From Luteibacter pinisoli (GTDB taxonomy: Bacteria; Pseudomonadota; Gammaproteobacteria; Xanthomonadales; Rhodanobacteraceae): a DNA stretch of 64,000 bases. Positions within the stretch are counted from its first letter, which is position 1; the number at the start of each line of letters is the position of its first letter. The stretch spans positions 558,001 to 622,000 of the forward strand of contig NZ_CP041046.1 in assembly GCF_006385595.1 (NCBI RefSeq). The letters are read 5' to 3'. Below are positions 23,747-31,225 of this stretch, piece by piece. The notes beneath the pieces are model-generated. The model saw only the letters and a program-made list of their open reading frames with translations. It ran no database searches and was not told the DNA's origin. The position numbers and the translations under genes are program-made.

Positions 23747-24904
23747 TCAGTGCACACCCTCGCGCGCCAGCGCGTCGAGGAAGACATGGCAGTCGCGTGC
23801 GTCCGCCGCCTGTTGGGGCGTGGCCTGCGTGCCCGGCGCATCGATCTGGTCGATCGTTGCCATGCAAAAAAACGCGCGGCTGCGTTCGGCCTCGTTGCGG
23901 CCCGGGACATGCGGCGCGACGTGCGAACGGGGCGTGGTGGCCGGTACAGCGGCGACTGGGGCAGCGGCGGAGGGGGCAGGAGCGGTGACGCCCGGCAACG
24001 ACACCAGGGCATGGAACACCCACAGCACGAGGAAGCCGAGGCCAAACCGGGAGAACCAGTTCACCGATACGCTGCGCCGCTGCCGCGACGCCTTATAGGC
24101 CTTCATGCGGCGAGCTTCGGCCTCCACGTGAGCCGCCGCTGCGGACTGCGCTTCGGCGCAGCGGCGCTGCCATTCCGTGACCCGGGCTTCGGTCAGGTAC
24201 AGGCCGAGGTAGCGTGGAAAACGGGCGAGGGCCTCGCTGACGTGCGGCCACGCGAGCGCGACATCGTCCGGGATTGGCGTGCTGCTTTCGCCATGGCGCG
24301 CCAGCCACGAGCGCAGGTCTTTCTGGGCGAGCGGGGGCAGCGTTTCGAAGGCCTGCCGCTGCTGTTCGACTGCGTCGATCCACGCGCCGGCCGGGCCGAG
24401 GGAGGCGAGGTGCATGACCTCGTGCCAGCCGAAATGCGCGCGCAGGGTATCGAAGACGTAGGCGCGCCGGCGCATGCGCGCATGCATCATCGCATCGAGG
24501 AGGATGCGCTCGAACAGGAACGGTGCATCGATGTGCTGGCGGCGTAGCTCCGCCGCGCACGCTTCCAGCTCGCTGGCGAAGTCCGCCTGCTCGCCATAGC
24601 GCACGCGACGGATGAAGCGCTCGGCCAGGCGTGTGGCCGCGGCGTGCGGGTCTTCATTCACCACGCGCTGGACGGGCGCGGCGGCAGGCATGGATGCCTG
24701 CACTTCCGGTGGCGCGGTGTCACCGGGTTGCTGCTGGCCTACCCACGCGCGCGCGAACTCATACGCCTCGCGCAGGCGCGCGAAGCCGGCCGGATCCGCG
24801 CCGGGATCCACCTGCTTCAGGCGCGCCGCGTACGCGCGCTTGACCGCGCGCTCATCGGCATCGGCTTGCAGTGCCAGCAGTTCAATGAACCATGGGGTCT
24901 GCAT
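23747..24904 (-). CDS. DjlB/DjlC-like J-domain protein, first partner of HscC
   Basis: This 385-residue protein starts with a J-like module (PWFIELLALQADADERAVKRAYAARL, then FARLREAYEFARAW) in which the HPD site reads ADPAGF, so the classic tripeptide is missing. A TM helix near residues 295-315 (LGFLVLWVFHALVSLPG) would hold the protein at the inner membrane. The two J proteins share layout and start motifs and probably arose by duplication. It starts 8 bases after the hscC stop. In E. coli the corresponding proteins stimulate HscC ATPase; that is family knowledge, not shown here. Confidence 0.8.
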   Translation of the reverse strand: MQTPWFIELLALQADADERAVKRAYAARLKQVDPGADPAGFARLREAYEFARAWVGQQQPGDTAPPEVQASMPAAAPVQRVVNEDPHAAATRLAERFIRRVRYGEQADFASELEACAAELRRQHIDAPFLFERILLDAMMHARMRRRAYVFDTLRAHFGWHEVMHLASLGPAGAWIDAVEQQRQAFETLPPLAQKDLRSWLARHGESSTPIPDDVALAWPHVSEALARFPRYLGLYLTEARVTEWQRRCAEAQSAAAAHVEAEARRMKAYKASRQRRSVSVNWFSRFGLGFLVLWVFHALVSLPGVTAPAPSAAAPVAAVPATTPRSHVAPHVPGRNEAERSRAFFCMATIDQIDAPGTQATPQQAADARDCHVFLDALAREGVH

Positions 24905-24912
24905 GGCAGGGG

Positions 24913-26628
24913 TCAGTCAGCGTGGTCGGGCGCGAAGTAGCTGTCCGATTCAATCGCCTTCAGCGCCTCGCGGAACTGCGCGGCATCGCGGGTGATCAGC
25001 CGTGCGTCCTGCGTCGCGAGCACCTGTTCAAAATGCAGGATCATCTGCCCCACGTGGTCGCGGGCCGCGCCGAGCAGCTGCTCGTACAGGCGCTCCGCCC
25101 GCGCCATCAACGTGCGGTTTTCCAGCGTGTCGCGCGGATGGATCTTGAGGGCGGACAGCGCCTCAAGCCGCTGCGCCATCTCTTCGGGCGACATGTGCGC
25201 CTGGCCGCTTTCGATGACCAGTCGCTTCATCTCGCCCGTGCCGACCACGCTGACTTCCACTTCGAGAAGGCCGTTGACGTCGTAGGTGAAGCGGACATCG
25301 ACACCCTGCGCGTGTGCCGGGCCCGGATCGATCGGTACCCGCACTTCACCCAGCCGGATATTGTCGCGGCACATGCGCGACTCGCCCTGGTACACACCGA
25401 CGAGGATATGGCGTTGCTGCTCATGCACGGGGAACAGGCGCTGCACGCGGCTGACCGGCACAACCGTATTGCGCTCGATGATCGGCGCGTAGAACCCCTC
25501 GGCCAGCACGCCCTTTTCCAGGGTGCGCGTCACTTCGGTACCCAGGGTATAGGGGCAGACGTCGGTCATCACCGTTTCGTCCAGCGCCTTGTCCTTCATC
25601 TTCAGGCCGGCCTGTACCGCTGCGCCAAGCGCCACCACTTCGTCAGGGTTGAGCCCGACCGCAGGGAAACGGCCGAACATGCGCGTCGCCAGCGCGCGGA
25701 TCATGGGCATGCGCGTGGCACCGCCGGCGAGCACGACGTTGTCGAGGTCGGCGGCGCGGATGCGTGCATCGCGCAGCGCGCGTTCGATGGGCCGCCACAG
25801 GCGGTTCAGCAGGGGCTCGGCGAGTTTCTCGAAGGCCTCGGCGTCCAGTTCAACGGTGGCCTGGTGGCCCTGCCAGCTGATCTCGAACGAGGCCTTGCCG
25901 TGCGCGCCAAGCTCGCGCTTCGCCGATTCGGCGCGCGCGGTGAGGCGCTGCATGAAGGCGGCGTCGTCGCGGGCGCCCTCCGGGATGCCGCGTGCGAAGG
26001 CCTGCTCGGCGATCAGGACGGCGAAATCTTCCCCGCCCAGCATGTTGTCACCGGCGCTGGCGCGCACTTCCATCACGCCGTCGAACATTTCCAGGATCGA
26101 GACGTCGAAGGTGCCACCGCCGAGGTCGAACACCAGGAACTGGGTTTCGCGCTGGCCCTCGTGCATGCCGTACGCCAGCGCGGCGGCGGTCGGCTCGTTG
26201 AGCAGGCGCTCCACCTTCAGCCCGGCGAGTTCGCCGGCGACGCGGGTGGCCTTGCGCTGGGCATCGGAGAAGTACGCCGGCACGGTGATGACCGCCTCGG
26301 TGATCGGCTCCCCGAGGAACGCCTCGGCATCTTCCTTCAGCGCGCGCAGGACGAGCGCGGACAATTCCTCCGGCCGGAATTCGCGATCGCCCATGCGGAC
26401 GAGCCGCGCGCTGCCCATGTAGCGCTTGAACAGCGCCGCGGTCTTGCCGGGGTGGGTCTGCAGGCGCTCGCGGGCCGCTTCGCCGACCAGCACGTGGCCG
26501 TCGTCGTCGATGCCCACGCAGGAGGGCGTGAGCACGCTGCCGAGCGCGTTTGGGACGAGGCGGGGGCCGCCGTCCTTCCAGAGCGCGATCAGGCTGTGGG
26601 TCGTCCCCAGGTCGATTCCGACGATCAT
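24913..26628 (-). CDS. hscC: Hsp70-family chaperone HscC
   Basis: The product has 571 aa with the Hsp70 ATPase signatures GIDLGTTHSLIALW, VFDLGGGTFDVSI and VVLAGGATRMPMI, then a shortened substrate-binding part. The length is close to E. coli HscC (556 aa) and well below DnaK, and the two downstream atypical J proteins match the HscC/DjlB/DjlC system. HscC is a specialised chaperone; it has been linked to sigma70 control in E. coli. ATG 26628 begins the conserved MIVGIDLGTT; the frame is open to 26742 without conservation. Confidence 0.9.
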   Translation of the reverse strand: MIVGIDLGTTHSLIALWKDGGPRLVPNALGSVLTPSCVGIDDDGHVLVGEAARERLQTHPGKTAALFKRYMGSARLVRMGDREFRPEELSALVLRALKEDAEAFLGEPITEAVITVPAYFSDAQRKATRVAGELAGLKVERLLNEPTAAALAYGMHEGQRETQFLVFDLGGGTFDVSILEMFDGVMEVRASAGDNMLGGEDFAVLIAEQAFARGIPEGARDDAAFMQRLTARAESAKRELGAHGKASFEISWQGHQATVELDAEAFEKLAEPLLNRLWRPIERALRDARIRAADLDNVVLAGGATRMPMIRALATRMFGRFPAVGLNPDEVVALGAAVQAGLKMKDKALDETVMTDVCPYTLGTEVTRTLEKGVLAEGFYAPIIERNTVVPVSRVQRLFPVHEQQRHILVGVYQGESRMCRDNIRLGEVRVPIDPGPAHAQGVDVRFTYDVNGLLEVEVSVVGTGEMKRLVIESGQAHMSPEEMAQRLEALSALKIHPRDTLENRTLMARAERLYEQLLGAARDHVGQMILHFEQVLATQDARLITRDAAQFREALKAIESDSYFAPDHAD

Positions 26629-26762
26629 GCGGTGCGGTTCCTTGGCGGCATGCGCCGCGCGCGAGGAACCGTCCATGGCCATCGGGGGCCTGCGTCTCCC
26701 GGTGGGAGGGCAGGGCCCGGCCAGCGTTGGAACCCCTTGCAACGCGGTCAGAGGCCGCTAGT

Positions 26763-28970
26763 TTAGCCGAGCGGCGTCAGGTTGGCGTAGGCGTAAACCA
26801 GCCATTTGGAGCCTTCGTCGACGAAATTGACCTGCACCCGCATATGGGCGCCCGCGCCCTCGGCGCTGACGATCGTGCCCTCGCCGAACTTGGGGTGGGT
26901 GACCCGCTGGCCGAGCTTCACCGGCAGGGCCTCCTCGAGCGAGCCGCCACCGGCGTACCGGTCCGCGTAGGCCGGGCGCGATACCTGGACCCGCGGCCGC
27001 AGTTCGTCGATCAGCTCGGGCGGGATCTCGCCCAGGAAGCGCGAGGGCCGGGCCAGCATCTCGGTGCCGTGCATCCGCCGCGATTCGGCGTGCGAGACGA
27101 ACAGCTTCACCCGCGCGCGGGTGATTCCGACATACGCGAGGCGACGCTCTTCTTCGAGACGGTTCTCTTCCTCGGTGGAGCGCTGGCTCGGGAACAGCCC
27201 TTCTTCCATGCCGACGAGGAACACGACGGGGAACTCCAGGCCCTTCGCCGAGTGCAGCGTCATCAGCTGTACGCAATCGTCCCACGCCTCGCCCTGGCCC
27301 TCACCGGCTTCCAGCGCTGCGTGCGAAAGGAAGGCAGAGAGCTCGTTGAGGCCGGCGTCGGTATCTTCCGGGGTCATTTCGAAGCGGCTGGCGACGTTGA
27401 CCAGCTCGTCCAGGTTCTCCACCCGGGCTTCGCCGTTGCCGCGCTTGTCGTTCTCGTAGAAGTCGCGCAGGCCGGTATGCAGGATCGCGTGCTCGATCTG
27501 TTCGGCCAGGTCCAGCCCCGACGGTGCGTCGTCGCCTTCGGCATCACCACCGCGGAAGGTCCGGTGCATCTCGTCGATCAGGGAGAGAAAGGCGCGCACC
27601 GCGTTCTTCGCCCGGCCTGCCAGCGAGCCGACGGCTACTTCGTTTAGCGCGGATTCCCACATCGAACTGCCATCGACGCGGGCCCGACGGCGCAGTTCAT
27701 CCAGCGTGCGGTCGCCGATGCCACGTGGCGGCGTGTTCACCGCGCGCTCGAACGCCGCGTCGTCGTGGCGGTTCGAGGCCAGGCGAAGGTAGGCCAGCGC
27801 ATCCTTGATTTCGGCGCGTTCGAAGAATCGCAGGCCGCCGTACACGCGGTAGGGCAGGTCGCGCTGGATCAGCTGTTCTTCGAAGTTGCGCGACTGCGCG
27901 TTGGAGCGGTACAGGATGGCGCAGTCCCGCGCATTGCCATGCTCGGCGATGTGTTCGCGGATGCGCTCGATGACGAAGCGCGCTTCGTCCTGTTCGTTGT
28001 ACGCGGCATACAGCGCGATGCGGTCGCCTTCGTCGCCGTCGGTCCACAGCTGCTTGCCGAGGCGGCCGCCGTTGCGCGAGATCACCGCGTTCGCGGCATT
28101 GAGGATCGTCGACGTCGAGCGGTAGTTCTGTTCGAGGCGGATGGTTTTCGCGCCGGGGAAATCGCGCAGGAACTGCTGCACGTTCTCCACCTTGGCACCG
28201 CGCCAGCCGTAGATCGCCTGGTCGTCATCGCCCACCACGAACACCTGGCCGGTGCTGCCGGCGAGCACGCGGATCCATGCGTACTGCAGCGTGTTGGTGT
28301 CCTGGAATTCGTCGATCAGCAGGTAGCGCCAGCGGTCCTGGTAGTGCTTGAGCACCTGGGGATCTTTCAGCCACAGCTCGTGCGCGCGCAACAACAGCTC
28401 GGCGAAGTCGACGAGGCCGGCACGCTGGCACTGCTGCTCATACGCCTTGTAGACCTCGACCCAGGTCTTGGTCACCGGGTGGTCGCGGTGCTCGATGCTG
28501 TCCGGGCGCTTGCCCTCGTCCTTCCACTGGTTGATCTGCCAGGCGGCCTGGCGCGGCGGGAAGCGCGCTTCATCCAGGCCCATGCCGGCGATCACGCGCT
28601 TGATCAGGCGCTGCTGGTCGTCCGAGTCGAGGATCTGGAATCCCTCGACCAGGCCCGCCTCGCGCCAGTGCCGGCGCAGCAGCCGGTGGGCGATCCCGTG
28701 GAAGGTACCGACGGTGAGGCCCTGCGTCCCTCCGGGGATGAGCCCGTCCAGGCGCGAGCGCATCTCGCCCGCGGCCTTGTTGGTAAAGGTGACCGAGAGG
28801 ATCGCCCACGGCGGAACGCCCTCGACCTGGGTGAGCCAGCCGATGCGATGGGTGAGTACGCGGGTTTTGCCGGAACCGGCGCCGGCAAGCACCAGGTAGT
28901 GCCCGGGCGGGGCACTGACGGCCTCGCGCTGTGCGTCGTTCAGGCCGTCGAGAAGATGGGATACGTCCAT
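26763..28970 (-). CDS. uvrD: DNA helicase II (UvrD/Rep superfamily 1)
   Basis: This 735-residue SF1A helicase carries Walker A GAGSGKT (30-36), motif II DEFQDTN (220-226), VGDDDQAIYGWRGA (motif III), LEQNYRST (motif IV), MTLHSAKGLEFPVVFLVG (motif V) and EERRLAYVGITRA (motif VI). A C-terminal domain (VTHPKFGEGTIVSAEG) is typical of UvrD rather than Rep. It unwinds DNA 3' to 5' in nucleotide excision and mismatch repair. hscC lies 134 bases downstream and is probably a separate unit. Confidence 0.93.
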   Translation of the reverse strand: MDVSHLLDGLNDAQREAVSAPPGHYLVLAGAGSGKTRVLTHRIGWLTQVEGVPPWAILSVTFTNKAAGEMRSRLDGLIPGGTQGLTVGTFHGIAHRLLRRHWREAGLVEGFQILDSDDQQRLIKRVIAGMGLDEARFPPRQAAWQINQWKDEGKRPDSIEHRDHPVTKTWVEVYKAYEQQCQRAGLVDFAELLLRAHELWLKDPQVLKHYQDRWRYLLIDEFQDTNTLQYAWIRVLAGSTGQVFVVGDDDQAIYGWRGAKVENVQQFLRDFPGAKTIRLEQNYRSTSTILNAANAVISRNGGRLGKQLWTDGDEGDRIALYAAYNEQDEARFVIERIREHIAEHGNARDCAILYRSNAQSRNFEEQLIQRDLPYRVYGGLRFFERAEIKDALAYLRLASNRHDDAAFERAVNTPPRGIGDRTLDELRRRARVDGSSMWESALNEVAVGSLAGRAKNAVRAFLSLIDEMHRTFRGGDAEGDDAPSGLDLAEQIEHAILHTGLRDFYENDKRGNGEARVENLDELVNVASRFEMTPEDTDAGLNELSAFLSHAALEAGEGQGEAWDDCVQLMTLHSAKGLEFPVVFLVGMEEGLFPSQRSTEEENRLEEERRLAYVGITRARVKLFVSHAESRRMHGTEMLARPSRFLGEIPPELIDELRPRVQVSRPAYADRYAGGGSLEEALPVKLGQRVTHPKFGEGTIVSAEGAGAHMRVQVNFVDEGSKWLVYAYANLTPLG

Positions 28971-28990
28971 CCGCCCATTGTACCGGAGGA

Positions 28991-29018
28991 GGGCCTCCCG
29001 GACCCGGCCGGGAGGCCC
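28991..29018 (-). terminator. Strong GC hairpin after the DUF3185 gene
   Basis: GGGCCTCCCGG (28991-29001) pairs perfectly with CCGGGAGGCCC (29008-29018). It lies between the DUF3185 stop (29031) and the uvrD start (28970). No T-run follows on the minus strand, so it may be an imperfect intrinsic terminator. Confidence 0.55.
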
Positions 29019-29030
29019 TGGGCAAGCGGC

Positions 29031-29249
29031 TTAGCGCTTGCGGGCGATACCGGCGACGGCGACGATGCCGCCGATCACGATGCCGGCGATGCCAGCCCAC
29101 TGCGGAATCGCCTTGTCGTGCGTCGCTTCGATCTTGGCGGGCCCCAGCGAGGCCACCGTATCGGTCTTCTGGTAACTGCCGTTGCCCATGACCACCCAGA
29201 TACCCAGGCCAATCAGGATGATGCCAACAACGATGAGACCTGCGCGCAT
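29031..29249 (-). CDS. DUF3185 family small membrane protein
   Basis: The 72-residue protein has two hydrophobic helices (AGLIVVGIILIGLGIWVVMG and AGIAGIVIGGIVAVAG) separated by SYQKTDTVASLGPAKIEATH, the pattern of DUF3185. The family is small, inner-membrane and of unknown function. It ends in ARKR, placing the C-terminus in the cytoplasm. It is upstream of uvrD on the same strand, separated by the hairpin at 28991. Confidence 0.82.
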   Translation of the reverse strand: MRAGLIVVGIILIGLGIWVVMGNGSYQKTDTVASLGPAKIEATHDKAIPQWAGIAGIVIGGIVAVAGIARKR

Positions 29250-29326
29250 GTGTATACCCCTGTACGGATCGGTGGCAGGAGCATGCGTTGACGAATGTGA
29301 GCGGAACGTAAGCGCCGCGAGGGTCG

Positions 29327-30172
29327 TCAGACGATGGTGACCCCGTGGATATTGTTCTTCGGATCGGCCCAGAACGCCTCGTTGGCAAACCGCCCGAAGA
29401 CCTCGCGCGGCAGGACCGGCGTGCGCTCGACGGCCTCGACGCGGGCGCGTACCGAATGCAGGCCGGGCATGCCGACGCGCGCGTCGAACTCGTCGGCGCT
29501 GTATTCGATGTGGTCGAAGTCGTGATCGAACCAGGGTTCGCCGAGGAACGCGTAGACCGCACGCAGCGCCGCCTCGGGGTCGCGCACGAGGCTTTCGTAG
29601 GTGAGCAGCATCAGGTGGTCACGGGCGTGCTCGCCGTAGAAGGCTTCCTTCACCGCCTGGTAGGCAAAGCCGACCATGCCGCGCGGATCGGTCAGTGCCT
29701 CCACGCGCGAATACACCGTGGTATTGGTGTCATAGCGAAACACCTTGCTGACACTCACCGGCTGCTTGAGCACCAGCCGCTCCATGCTGTCGAGCACCCA
29801 GGCCAGCTGGCGCACGCAGGCGACCACTTTCACGCCAGGGAAGAGCGTGTTGAGAAGGCCCATGCGGCTGCACCACAGACGGCTCATATCGAAGATCGCC
29901 TCGGGGCGGGTATCGACGGAGTAGAAGTTTTCCACCAGGCCGCGCAGCAGGGCCATGCGCTGCTCGTCCGAGACATCGAACGCGAAGTCGTTGCGGCTGC
30001 TGGCCTCGGCCACCACCACGCCCATGATGTCCGCGACCGGGCTGGTCATGCCGGCACGGAAGCGCGGATTCTGGTTCAGGATGGCGGCGAGCAGCGTGGT
30101 GCCCGCGCGCGGCAGCCCGGAGATGAAGTGGAACCGGCGCTGGTTCGGGAGGGCATCGGGCGTCGCGGTCAT
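29327..30172 (-). CDS. Sulfotransferase family protein
   Basis: This 281-residue protein begins with the PAPS-binding loop HFISGLPRAGTTLLAAILNQNP. The 3'-phosphate site is recognisable further on (FPGVKVVACVRQLAWVLDSMERL), and YESLVRDPEAALRAVYAFLGE is the usual C-terminal motif. It should transfer sulfate from PAPS to an unknown acceptor. The ATG at 30172 follows AAGGAAG. It starts 35 bases after the LacI gene stop, so it may be the last gene of the sugar locus, though a link is not obvious. Confidence 0.85.
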   Translation of the reverse strand: MTATPDALPNQRRFHFISGLPRAGTTLLAAILNQNPRFRAGMTSPVADIMGVVVAEASSRNDFAFDVSDEQRMALLRGLVENFYSVDTRPEAIFDMSRLWCSRMGLLNTLFPGVKVVACVRQLAWVLDSMERLVLKQPVSVSKVFRYDTNTTVYSRVEALTDPRGMVGFAYQAVKEAFYGEHARDHLMLLTYESLVRDPEAALRAVYAFLGEPWFDHDFDHIEYSADEFDARVGMPGLHSVRARVEAVERTPVLPREVFGRFANEAFWADPKNNIHGVTIV

Positions 30173-30207
30173 GCAGGGCTTCCTTGGGACGGTGATGGGG
30201 CCACGAA

Positions 30208-31215
30208 TCAGCGCGCGGGCGCCGTCGATGCGCGCAGGCGCATCTGGTATTCGACCTCGACCATACGCGGCTCGCCCTTGCCCTGGAGCCCCAGCAGGAG
30301 CTCCTCGGTGGCGCGCTTGCCCATGTCGCGGACCGGCTGGTGCACGGTGGTCAGCATAGGCCATACCTGCGTGGCGATGGTCGTGTCGTCGAAGCCGCAG
30401 ATGGAGACATCGCCCGGCACCGAGACGCCGGCCTCCGCCGCGGCCCAGATGGCACCCACCGCCATGTCGTCATCCGCGGCGAAGATGGCCGTGGGCCGCT
30501 CCTTCAGCCCCAGCAACTGGCGGGCGGCATGCACCCCGGATTCGAACGAAAACCGGCCCTGGACCATGTAATCGGCGCGCTCTTCCAGCCCGGCGCGCTT
30601 GAGGCCGTCGCGGAAGCCGGCAAGGCGCCACACGCCCGCGCCATGCTTCGGGTCTCCGATGATGTGGGCGATGCGCCGGTGCCCCAGTGCAACGAGGTGG
30701 GCGACCATCGCCGCGGCGGCCTCGCGTTCGCGCAGGATCACGCCTGCGATGCCCTTGGGCTTGCGCGGTGCGATGGACGCGAACGGCAGCCCGGCTGCGC
30801 GCAGGTGCGCGAGCAGGGCCGGGTGGTCGGTGATCGGTGGCGTGAGGATCAGGCCGTCCGGGCGATGCCGCCACAGGATGCCCTCGACGCGCTCCATGAA
30901 ATCCGGTGCGGTGGAGTCCAGCGGCTGCACCATCATGCTGTACTGGTGCGCCTCGCAGGCTTCCTGGACGCCAGCCTGCACTTCCATGACGTAGCTGGGC
31001 GACAGGTTGTCGTAGAGCAGCCCGATCATGAAGGAACGATTGGACGCGAGGCTGCGCGCCGAGGCGAGTGGCCGGTAGTTGAGTTCGGCGACGGCCGCCA
31101 TCACCCGCTCGCGCACTTCCTTGCGCACGCCCGGCTCCTGGTTGAGCACGCGGGAGACAGTTTTCTTCGACGTATCGGAAGCACGAGCCACATCGTTAAT
31201 GGTCACGCGCGACAT
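30208..31215 (-). CDS. LacI-family transcriptional repressor of the chito-oligosaccharide locus
   Basis: The 335-residue protein has the LacI helix-turn-helix (TINDVARASDTSKKTVSRVL, then YRPLASARSLAS) and a periplasmic-binding-like sensor domain (GLLYDNLSPSYVMEV, RIAHIIGDPKHG, VSICGFDDTTIATQVWP). It should bind the palindrome at 42035-42048 in front of glk and be released by a sugar or sugar phosphate. It is the last sugar gene of the run, 10 bases after the GH2 stop, so it is probably autoregulated. The ATG at 31215 follows GAAGAGGT. Confidence 0.9.
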   Translation of the reverse strand: MSRVTINDVARASDTSKKTVSRVLNQEPGVRKEVRERVMAAVAELNYRPLASARSLASNRSFMIGLLYDNLSPSYVMEVQAGVQEACEAHQYSMMVQPLDSTAPDFMERVEGILWRHRPDGLILTPPITDHPALLAHLRAAGLPFASIAPRKPKGIAGVILREREAAAAMVAHLVALGHRRIAHIIGDPKHGAGVWRLAGFRDGLKRAGLEERADYMVQGRFSFESGVHAARQLLGLKERPTAIFAADDDMAVGAIWAAAEAGVSVPGDVSICGFDDTTIATQVWPMLTTVHQPVRDMGKRATEELLLGLQGKGEPRMVEVEYQMRLRASTAPAR

Positions 31216-31225
31216 GACGACCTCT

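Noticed and set aside
24892..26766. A 624-residue open frame on the plus strand across hscC
   Set aside because: It is antisense to a clear Hsp70 gene, rich in His, Arg and Gly as expected for the shadow of a high-GC gene, and has no family motif.
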